From: Cedecea selenatireducens
GTDB taxonomy: Bacteria > Pseudomonadota > Gammaproteobacteria > Enterobacterales > Enterobacteriaceae
Direction of reading: 5' to 3'
Length of the DNA stretch: 64,000 bases
Assembly (NCBI RefSeq): GCF_042138895.1
Contig: NZ_JBHIKW010000002.1
Location: forward strand, 434,001 to 498,000
Below are positions 1 to 5,196 of the stretch, in pieces. Both the position numbers and the translations under genes were made by a program. A model generated the notes under the pieces. The model had not been told where the DNA came from. It ran no database searches and saw nothing but the letters and a program-made list of their open reading frames with translations. Every line of letters begins with the position of its first letter. The stretch's first letter is position 1.

Positions 1-191
1 AAAACTATAAAGGGCCACGCACGGACAAACTCACCCCATCCATTAACCTGGCCGGTGAGGATTTTATTGTGATGACTCATGAACTCGCGAGCATCCCTGA
101 ACGAGTCCTGGGCGCAGAACACTGCAGCGCGGCTGAACATGAAAATACAATAAAAGCGGCGCTTAACTTCCTTTTCTATGGCATCGAGTAG
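1..191 (+). CDS. CcdB-like gyrase-poison toxin, C-terminal part
   Basis: The reading frame is open from the window edge (first full codon at 3) to a TAG at 189-191, giving about 62 residues. The run MTHELASIP followed by an acidic/alanine-rich helix and the ending FLFYGIE matches the C-terminus of the CcdB family, type II toxins that trap DNA gyrase. In F-plasmid CcdB the last residues (Trp-Gly-Ile) contact gyrase; here the equivalent is Tyr-Gly-Ile plus an extra Glu. The N-terminus and any ccdA antitoxin lie outside the window, so whether the gene is intact cannot be judged. It borders other toxin-antitoxin remnants. The call rests on motif recall, not on an alignment. Confidence 0.65.
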   Translation, partial: NYKGPRTDKLTPSINLAGEDFIVMTHELASIPERVLGAEHCSAAEHENTIKAALNFLFYGIE

Positions 192-238
192 CCGGATCCC
201 CTATGTACGCGCCATGTTTTCCACCGGGCATGACGAAG

Positions 239-316
239 CTATAGAGCTAGCTCCCCGACCGTTATGCCTTCTTTCAGCACGGTCAACGCTTCTACGTGTT
301 TTAATACCTTCGCCAT
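239..316 (-). pseudogene. Truncated start of a HipA-like kinase gene
   Basis: An ATG at 316 overlaps the stop codon of the HipB-like gene by one base (TAATG), the usual coupling of hipB and hipA. The frame encodes only 25 residues (starts MAKVLKHVEALTV, contains TVGELAL) and then meets a TAG at 239-241. The peptide resembles the N-terminal strand of HipA family toxins. Nothing HipA-like follows; the DNA runs into the CcdB-like gene on the other strand. It is probably the stump left when the toxin gene was deleted. With so few residues the family call is weak; it could simply be a short unrelated frame. Confidence 0.35.
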
Positions 317-621
317 TATTTCATCCCCCGCTTGCGCCTGGCATTCTTGAGTTCTTCAATAGAATGCGGATGCTCTGGTTTGAAAAGTCTGGTCACGGAT
401 GGCAACTCATCCAGCGCGGTAGCGAGCAGGATCATCGCTTCCAGAGTAATCACCCCGCTAGTTTCGAATCGCTTGATAGTAGACTCTGAGACACCCGCTT
501 TTTCAGCAAGCGTCTTTCGGGAAAGATTTTTCGCAAGACGAAGCGTTTTTGCGTTACTCCCCACCTGCTGAGCCACTTCTGTCGGGGTATAAAGCAGATG
601 CATAAAAGACATTTTTTGCAT
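316..621 (-). CDS. HipB-like XRE-family antitoxin/repressor
   Basis: This is a 101-residue protein with a helix-turn-helix of the XRE/Cro type at about residues 28-70 (LRLAKNLSRKTLAEKAGVSE, then STIKRFE), followed by a charged tail rich in Lys/Arg. Members of this family are antitoxins or autorepressors usually paired with a downstream HipA kinase; here only a 25-codon stub follows. There are three closely spaced Met codons (residues 1, 4 and 7) and no clear Shine-Dalgarno sequence, so the start is uncertain by a few residues. Upstream lies an imperfect inverted repeat suited to autoregulation. It is probably an orphan antitoxin in accessory DNA. Confidence 0.7.
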   Translation of the reverse strand: MQKMSFMHLLYTPTEVAQQVGSNAKTLRLAKNLSRKTLAEKAGVSESTIKRFETSGVITLEAMILLATALDELPSVTRLFKPEHPHSIEELKNARRKRGMK

Positions 622-633
622 TCAAAATATAAC

Positions 634-724
634 GGCCATATATGGACCATTATAATATTAAAAGACCTTAAAAAGGCCGTAAATGAACACTTTTAACAAA
701 ATAAACAAAAGGTCATTTACGACC
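634..724 (-). promoter_or_regulatory. Promoter/operator region of the HipB-like gene
   Basis: A consensus -10 (TATAAT on the minus strand, 649-654) lies about 30 bases upstream of the start codon and touches the palindromic run CCATATATGG (636-645). Further upstream, 12-base arms at 675-686 and 713-724 form an inverted repeat (GGCCGTAAATGA against GGTCGTAAATGA, 11 of 12 identical). No good -35 is visible. The arrangement suggests autorepression by the XRE protein; this is inference. Confidence 0.4.
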
Positions 725-892
725 ATTTAAATTGATAAATTACAACTAAAAGATCTTATTTAACCCATTAAATATCAATGAACTGAAGGTGGTGTAACTT
801 ATTGATTTAAATATAAATAAGAGCAATGATATCGTCATTACCCTTAAGTTGCAGGGACAAACTTCGAATAGCAAAGTTCAAGCATATCCAGG

Positions 893-1144
893 CTAGATAT
901 TCCCCTGCCCGCCCTGCTCCACCGCACCAGTATTCAAGACCGGATAGCGCGAAGGCCAAATCTCTTGAGGCTGCTTGCCCAGCGCTTCGGCAATAAGCCT
1001 CTCCCCCTTCGGCCAGCGCCGGGTTAAGGCATTTGCCAGCGTCGAAGACGCCAGCCCGGAATCCCTGGATAACGCCGCCAGCGACGTACCTTTCTTCCTG
1101 ATACCAGCGATGATATCCGCCGGATGCCAGTCCTGTGCTTTCAT
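893..1144 (-). CDS. Ner/Nlp-like DNA-binding regulator
   Basis: This 83-residue protein starts with DWHPADIIAGIRKKGTSLAA, the signature of the phage Mu Ner / bacterial Nlp (SfsB) family of small helix-turn-helix proteins; a second helix reads SSTLANALTRRWPKGERLIAEAL and is followed by the typical QEIWPSRY. Ner represses early transcription in Mu; Nlp homologues are transcriptional regulators. An excellent ribosome-binding site (AAGGAGG, 1150-1156) fixes the start. The gene diverges from the first controller-protein gene, and a C-box-like palindrome sits at its predicted transcription start, so the controller protein probably represses it. Its role in the locus is unknown. Confidence 0.8.
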   Translation of the reverse strand: MKAQDWHPADIIAGIRKKGTSLAALSRDSGLASSTLANALTRRWPKGERLIAEALGKQPQEIWPSRYPVLNTGAVEQGGQGNI

Positions 1145-1159
1145 ACAACCTCCTTTTAT

Positions 1160-1181
1160 GTTGACTATAAGTCACATCATA
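1160..1181 (-). promoter_or_regulatory. C-box-like operator and promoter of the Ner-like gene
   Basis: The minus strand reads TATGAT (1176-1181, a good -10) directly followed by the palindrome GACTTATAGTC (plus strand GACTATAAGTC, 1163-1173), flanked by ATGT/ACAT. This is the GACT-N3-AGTC logic of controller-protein operators of restriction-modification systems. The matching -35 (GTCACA, 1199-1204) overlaps the operator of the divergent gene. Occupancy at the start site would be expected to repress. The motif is seen; the binding protein is inferred. Confidence 0.55.
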
Positions 1182-1201
1182 GCACATAAATTAACGCATG
1201 T

Positions 1202-1227
1202 GACTAATAGTCCGTGGACTTATAAGC
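1202..1227 (+). promoter_or_regulatory. C-box (double operator) of first controller gene
   Basis: GACTAATAGTC (1202-1212), CGTG (1213-1216) and GACTTATAAGC (1217-1227) reproduce the left-operator/spacer/right-operator layout of known C-boxes, including the GTCCGTG centre. The controller ATG follows 22 bases later with no Shine-Dalgarno sequence. The same element recurs at 1526-1551. Confidence 0.7.
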
Positions 1228-1249
1228 ATCAAAACAAGATGCTGATCAC

Positions 1250-1480
1250 ATGAAAACATCCAATTCAATCCAGGCCCAGCTGGGACAACGTGTTAAGCAA
1301 CTGAGATTGCAAAAAGGTCTCTCTCAAGAAGCCCTTGCAGAAAGGTGCGGTCTAGATCGTACTTATGTCAGTGGAATTGAACGTGGCGTTAGAAACCCCA
1401 CTTTGGAAGTACTCCATATCATTGCTAATGGTTTAAACATCGATCTTGCCAGTCTGTTTGTATTTTCCGATCCCATCTAA
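1250..1480 (+). CDS. Controller (C) protein-like XRE regulator, copy 1
   Basis: This 76-residue protein consists almost only of an XRE helix-turn-helix (QRVKQLRLQKGLSQEALAER, then LDRTYVSGIERGVRNPTLEV). The LDRTY(I/V)SGIER-RNPT core and small size are typical of C proteins, which time expression of restriction-modification genes by binding C-boxes, activating at low and repressing at high concentration. A C-box lies immediately upstream. There is no ribosome-binding site and the predicted transcription start falls at the ATG, consistent with the leaderless mRNAs known for C genes. A paralogue follows 94 bases after the stop. No methylase or nuclease gene is in the window. Confidence 0.85.
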   Translation: MKTSNSIQAQLGQRVKQLRLQKGLSQEALAERCGLDRTYVSGIERGVRNPTLEVLHIIANGLNIDLASLFVFSDPI

Positions 1481-1525
1481 TCTTTAAATCTCAGATCTCA
1501 TAACAGCAAAACAACCCCCATATGT

Positions 1526-1551
1526 GACTAATAGTCCGTGGTCTGATAAGC
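1526..1551 (+). promoter_or_regulatory. C-box of second controller gene
   Basis: GACTAATAGTC (1526-1536), CGTG (1537-1540) and GTCTGATAAGC (1541-1551) form a near copy of the element at 1202-1227; identity extends into the flanks (ATGTG before, ATAAGCA after). A GATAAT -10 at 1559-1564 places transcription start near the ATG at 1575. The right operator has GTCT in place of GACT, so affinity at the two boxes may differ. Confidence 0.65.
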
Positions 1552-1574
1552 AACGAAGGATAATGCTTATCCGC

Positions 1575-1796
1575 ATGGAAAATACAAAAAACATCACAGC
1601 TCAATTTGGGCAAAGAGTCAGAAAACTTCGCTTAGAGGCGGGGTTATCTCAGGAAGCCTTTGCGGATAAGTGTGGCTTAGATCGTACTTATATCAGCGGG
1701 ATCGAGCGCGGAGTCAGGAATCCGACTTTGGAGGTGATTGCGGTGATAGCAAAGGGGCTATGCCTAAATTTGAATAGCCTCTTTGAGAACTTATAA
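1575..1796 (+). CDS. Controller (C) protein-like XRE regulator, copy 2
   Basis: A paralogue of the preceding gene: 73 residues from the ATG at 1575, with the core RTYISGIERGVRNPTLEV nearly identical to copy 1 and a divergent C-terminus. An in-frame GTG at 1524 and ATG at 1563 would extend it, but the first lies inside the C-box, and alignment of the two upstream regions equates 1575 with the start of copy 1. The start chosen implies a leaderless transcript from the GATAAT at 1559-1564. Tandem duplication of both gene and operator suggests a cross-regulating pair. It precedes the HEPN gene by about 150 bases, so it may govern the downstream genes. Confidence 0.8.
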   Translation: MENTKNITAQFGQRVRKLRLEAGLSQEAFADKCGLDRTYISGIERGVRNPTLEVIAVIAKGLCLNLNSLFENL

Positions 1797-1948
1797 AATG
1801 GTAGATTTGCACTCACTATGAAGTATAAAAAAACATAAAATATTATATATCCCCCCTCCCTACCAAAAATGGTATATGGAGAAAAAAACATATCACATTA
1901 AAATATCTTAGATTAAGTTATAAATTTTTATAATGTAAGGATATTAGA

Positions 1949-2473
1949 ATGACAGATGAATTCATAGATGCATACTCTGATGATCAAATATATTTAGAGA
2001 TAATAGAAAAGTTAATAAATGAACACCCCACTGAAGGTAATGTTCCGGATAATATTAAGTACTCCTCATATAGCAGACTTTGGATTGTTATGATGGTTGG
2101 AAGTATTGAAATGATGATAAAAAAATGGGCGATTCCAGAACCTATGATGCATGATATTGCATCATATTTTAACGATGGCTCAAATGAAGGTCGACTCGAG
2201 CATCTTTACAAAGCATTTGAGCTCCGTGGATTATCTCCTAAACGCGAGTGCTTTGATGACTATTTGGCATGTAAGTACATTCGTAATGCTTATGTTCACG
2301 GTGAGTGGAATGAAAATCAACGTAAATATGTTGAAAGTAAAGGGTTGCCTTCTACCATAATGAGATTCTCTCCAATCCATTATAAAAGAGTAAAAGATTC
2401 ATACTATCATCTAATGAACTTATTGGGTATAGCAAAAGCTACAAACGAGATGTCAAAATTAAGACACTTATAA
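1949..2473 (+). CDS. HEPN-type putative ribonuclease
   Basis: This is a 174-residue, AT-rich, all-helical protein. The motif RNAYVH (Arg112 to His117) fits the R-N-x3-H active-site signature of HEPN-domain RNases, found in toxin-antitoxin, abortive-infection and CRISPR-associated nucleases. An upstream helix (SRLWIVMMVGSIEMMIKKW) resembles the first helix of RiboL-PSP-type HEPN domains. A ribosome-binding site (AAGGA, 1937-1941) lies 7 bases before the ATG. No partner nucleotidyltransferase antitoxin is adjacent; neighbours are controller proteins upstream and an unknown protein plus AbiH downstream. A phage-triggered RNase role is inferred; substrate is unknown. Confidence 0.6.
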   Translation: MTDEFIDAYSDDQIYLEIIEKLINEHPTEGNVPDNIKYSSYSRLWIVMMVGSIEMMIKKWAIPEPMMHDIASYFNDGSNEGRLEHLYKAFELRGLSPKRECFDDYLACKYIRNAYVHGEWNENQRKYVESKGLPSTIMRFSPIHYKRVKDSYYHLMNLLGIAKATNEMSKLRHL

Positions 2474-2871
2474 ACACCATATAAATTTAAGATGAAGGTA
2501 AATAAGGCGTAAATAGTAGCCTGATAACTAATGTTAGTGGTCTTTCCAATCGCAGCTCATTGTGATTGGAAAGACATTTGGAATAAAATTGGTTTCGGAT
2601 ACACTAGATTCACTTCAGACGGGCACTTGGACAAATCTCATACTCTATCTAACAAGGACTATGAGTGGGATAGCTAAAAAAATATCTATAGAGCCGCCGT
2701 TATGAGCTTCATAACTAGTCTCGTAAAGAGATGATATTACTAGGTATATCTATATTTTTCTGTATTTTTATAATTCAAAACAATCTCCTATTAAGATAGG
2801 TTATAAACTTAGAGAGTTATTTTTATAAAAATGACATATTCCTGCCACCATAATCATTAGTTTAAAATAAA
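2474..2871 (+). other. 400-base gap with a 12-bp inverted repeat and a 48-codon frame
   Basis: A perfect inverted repeat, GTCTTTCCAATC (2540-2551) and GATTGGAAAGAC (2564-2575), has a 12-base loop; no T-tract follows, so it is not a standard intrinsic terminator. It lies inside a short frame from ATG 2531 to TAA 2675-2677 (48 residues, Trp- and Lys-containing, no family recognised), possibly the remnant of a decayed gene. GACTATGAGTG at 2657-2667 differs from the C-box half GACTATAAGTC at two positions. A smaller palindrome TTATGAGCTTCATAA lies at 2700-2714. The rest is AT-rich with no further feature seen. Confidence 0.4.
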
Positions 2872-3864
2872 ATGAATAAATCATTAGAGTCGTTGCTTAT
2901 ACTAGCATGCTTAGAACTTGAAGGTACATCAAGAACAGTTGTTACTGATGCGTTTTCTGAAACTATGAGTATTTTTTTAAACAACCTAGAATTATTTGAA
3001 AAGCTACCAGAAACCGTTATAAAAAAATCGAGTTCTCTACAAAAACAAGAAGAACAGGCTGGCTCCACTGTTGGTCTTTGGAAAGACTTAGCTTCAAATT
3101 TCGGGGAGGATATTGAAGAAACATTAGTATACTTTGATAAAAAAGCGCTCTTGATATATGACGGTATTGAAGCATCTGCTTTTGGACGCATGAGCTATAT
3201 TTATCGTTCTAAAGGAATCAGGTTGTATCTATTTTCCTCGGGTGAATTAAGCATACTAACTCCGTATAGTTATATAGATCATAATGGATTTCAATTAAAA
3301 AACGAAATTTTGAATTCATTTGGCCCAGATTTTATGGAAATGTCTATCGACGATGTCAGAAGTATAATTCATTATACTTCTGAAGATTTCAACGTAAGAG
3401 ATCACAATCAATTTGTATGTGGTGAACTTCTCAAAATGTTATGTTCAGTAAAAAAACAATTCCGCAAAGATTACTACTTAGAATATCTTTTAACACCACC
3501 AGACGTTGATAAACCATCAGTGTTCTCGTCAAGAGTTAAAGATCAACTATGGGACATTTGTTTATCTGATTCATTTCGTGAGAAATGGGGTACACAATTT
3601 CAATATGCATCAATGAACATTTTATCCTCTATTGGTATTCCACCTTCTTCAGGACAGCTTGTTAAATTTATTAAATCGCCCAAAAATGGAAGTATTGATT
3701 TGAGCAATATCATGATGAAACTTGATGAAATACAAGATAATATAGTTAGAATAAAAGAGTCAAATGGTGTTGATATGCTAGAAATAAAACCTAACTTTTT
3801 TGGAGTCGGATTGAATGTTAACGAAATTTATAAACGTATTAAAAACACCATGAATAATCCATAA
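2872..3864 (+). CDS. Unrecognised 330-residue protein
   Basis: I do not recognise a family. The protein is soluble, acidic and Ser/Leu-rich, with no signal peptide, no membrane segment and no nucleotide-binding or catalytic signature I can name. Residues 1-70 look helical (ETMSIFLNNLELFEKLP), the middle (about 85-140) is beta-rich with many aromatic residues (IYDGIEASAFGRMSYIYR), and the C-terminal third contains a helical run (IMMKLDEIQDNIVRIKES) that could form a coiled coil. The start has no clear ribosome-binding site. It lies between a HEPN protein and AbiH, with 57 bases to AbiH, so it may be a sensor or partner subunit of a defence module. Base composition is much more AT-rich than the core genome. 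Confidence 0.6.
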   Translation: MNKSLESLLILACLELEGTSRTVVTDAFSETMSIFLNNLELFEKLPETVIKKSSSLQKQEEQAGSTVGLWKDLASNFGEDIEETLVYFDKKALLIYDGIEASAFGRMSYIYRSKGIRLYLFSSGELSILTPYSYIDHNGFQLKNEILNSFGPDFMEMSIDDVRSIIHYTSEDFNVRDHNQFVCGELLKMLCSVKKQFRKDYYLEYLLTPPDVDKPSVFSSRVKDQLWDICLSDSFREKWGTQFQYASMNILSSIGIPPSSGQLVKFIKSPKNGSIDLSNIMMKLDEIQDNIVRIKESNGVDMLEIKPNFFGVGLNVNEIYKRIKNTMNNP

Positions 3865-3921
3865 AACATCTTATGGAATTTATAAAGTGAAATCATAATT
3901 ATATGTCTGGAGACTATAAAC

Positions 3922-4785
3922 ATGGCTAAATTGTATGTAATCGGTAATGGGTTTGACCTTTGGCATAATTTACCTACGAGATATAAAGATTTTTATGATT
4001 ACGCTAAAAATACTCTTGATGAATTCGATAATTACTATTGCTTTGATTTAAATAATGATAAACCATGGTATGATTTTGAAAATGCTCTTGGTGCTTTTGA
4101 TGCAGATGCGTTCCTAGATTTCCACAATGAAATAGATGCTATGGCAGATGATTTTAGACCAAGTTTTATTTATGGTCTAGAAGACGAAATTACTGAACAA
4201 ACCAATGCTCATGTTTCAACTATAAAAGAAACATTTACTAACTGGATTAATCAACTTGACATCAGTCAAGTTGAAAAAAAGATGACTTTTACTAAAGATT
4301 CTTCATTCATCACATTCAATTACACATCAACATTACAATCTGTTTATGAAATCGATGATCAACGTATACTTCATATTCATGGCAGCGCTGAGATGCTCGA
4401 TGATTTGATTTTTGGACATGGAGACGATATCAATGAACCTCCTGAATTCGATGATAATGGTGATAGTAATCGTCATATATTTTCAGATGCTCAAAGTATT
4501 TCTAGATATCCACTTTACGCTCTAAAAAAACCAGTTTCAAATATCCTTAAAAAAAATGAGGAATATTTTTTACAACTTGGTGACATTCATGAAATAGTGA
4601 TTATCGGGCATTCTTTGAATAAAATTGATCAGCCATACTTTCGTCGTATTGCGATAAAGTTAGAAAACTCACTTTGGAAAATTTGTATCTACCATAAAGA
4701 TGGTCAAGAGGACTATAAGCAAAGGCTTATTGATTGTGGAATAGAGAAAAGCAGAATAGAGATCATCACATACGAAAACCTTTAA
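3922..4785 (+). CDS. AbiH-family abortive infection protein
   Basis: The 287-residue protein begins with the AbiH hallmark IGNGFDLWHNLPTRYKDF (residues 7-24), a glycine-rich nucleotide-binding-like loop, and contains FNYTSTLQSVY, LHIHGS and the C-terminal IIGHSLNKIDQPYF, all typical of the family. AbiH of Lactococcus stops phage propagation by an unknown mechanism; many homologues occur in defence islands. The ribosome-binding site GGAGA lies 8 bases upstream of the ATG. GACTATAA (3912-3919), half of a C-box, touches the start region; this may be chance. The gene closes the putative defence cluster; after it the sequence is non-coding up to guaA. Confidence 0.8.
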   Translation: MAKLYVIGNGFDLWHNLPTRYKDFYDYAKNTLDEFDNYYCFDLNNDKPWYDFENALGAFDADAFLDFHNEIDAMADDFRPSFIYGLEDEITEQTNAHVSTIKETFTNWINQLDISQVEKKMTFTKDSSFITFNYTSTLQSVYEIDDQRILHIHGSAEMLDDLIFGHGDDINEPPEFDDNGDSNRHIFSDAQSISRYPLYALKKPVSNILKKNEEYFLQLGDIHEIVIIGHSLNKIDQPYFRRIAIKLENSLWKICIYHKDGQEDYKQRLIDCGIEKSRIEIITYENL

Positions 4786-5108
4786 TTCTTTTCAGAAAAA
4801 AATAATGATATAGAATATTCTAGGGAGCTGCATCTTTACTTTTCCATCCTTAAGAGTAATTAGGCTAAGTTAATGATATTTTTCATCATGTTTATTAGCA
4901 ATGTTAACACTCAAATATTAGACCATTAATTTTAAAAATATCGATTCGAGATCCATATAGCGTTTTTTTTAACTTTCTTACAACATGGAGAAAAATATAC
5001 ATATATAGCTGATGTATGAAAACGTAAGATGATAAAAATAATTAGTATGCCTATAACATCTGAAAATGAACGATTAACTTTATCGAAATAATTATAATTT
5101 AAAAGACT
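4786..5108. other. AT-rich non-coding spacer at island edge
   Basis: About 320 bases of very AT-rich sequence with many stops in all frames and no recognisable gene, RNA or integrase. It lies between the AbiH gene and the guaA terminator, where an element inserted at the end of guaA would have its boundary. No second copy of the guaA end was noticed here apart from the inverted copy at 5161-5174. Confidence 0.5.
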
Positions 5109-5132
5109 AAAAAAAGCCCATTTTACATGGGC
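5109..5132 (-). terminator. Intrinsic terminator of guaBA
   Basis: On the minus strand a GCCCAT/ATGGGC stem (5127-5132 and 5116-5121) with a 5-base loop is followed by seven T residues (5115-5109), about 45 bases past the guaA stop. Confidence 0.85.
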
Positions 5133-5160
5133 CTATATCGTAAATTTGCAGCTAATACCT

Positions 5161-5196
5161 GCTACGATTGAGTGATTATTCCCACTCAATCGTAGC
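5161..5196 (-). repeat. 14-bp inverted repeat across the guaA stop codon
   Basis: GCTACGATTGAGTG (5161-5174) and its exact reverse complement (5183-5196) flank an 8-base loop that holds the guaA stop codon (5176-5178). The right arm is guaA coding sequence (its last codons); the left arm is an inverted copy just outside the gene. The 3' end of guaA is an established integration site for genomic islands, so this may be an attachment-site relic; it could also act as an mRNA hairpin. Confidence 0.6.

Noticed and set aside
178..489. 103-codon plus-strand frame over the hipB/hipA region
   Set aside because: Runs antisense to the HipB-like gene, lacks a ribosome-binding site and shows no domain; the sense frame is a recognised XRE protein.
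450..650. 66-codon minus-strand frame overlapping the HipB-like gene
   Set aside because: Low-complexity Cys/Arg-rich translation in another frame of the same gene; no family.
807..1187. 126-codon frame overlapping the Ner-like gene on the same strand
   Set aside because: The other frame at 893-1144 has a strong ribosome-binding site and a clear Ner/Nlp signature; this one has neither.
1524..1574. GTG and ATG starts extending the second controller protein
   Set aside because: The GTG lies inside the C-box and the ATG at 1563 inside the -10; alignment with copy 1 supports 1575.
2657..2667. GACTATGAGTG as a further C-box
   Set aside because: Two mismatches to the half palindrome, no second half or GTCCGTG centre and 200 bases from the next gene; kept only as a note.
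3912..3919. GACTATAA before the AbiH start as a C-box
   Set aside because: Only half a palindrome and it overlaps the ribosome-binding region; likely chance in AT-rich DNA.
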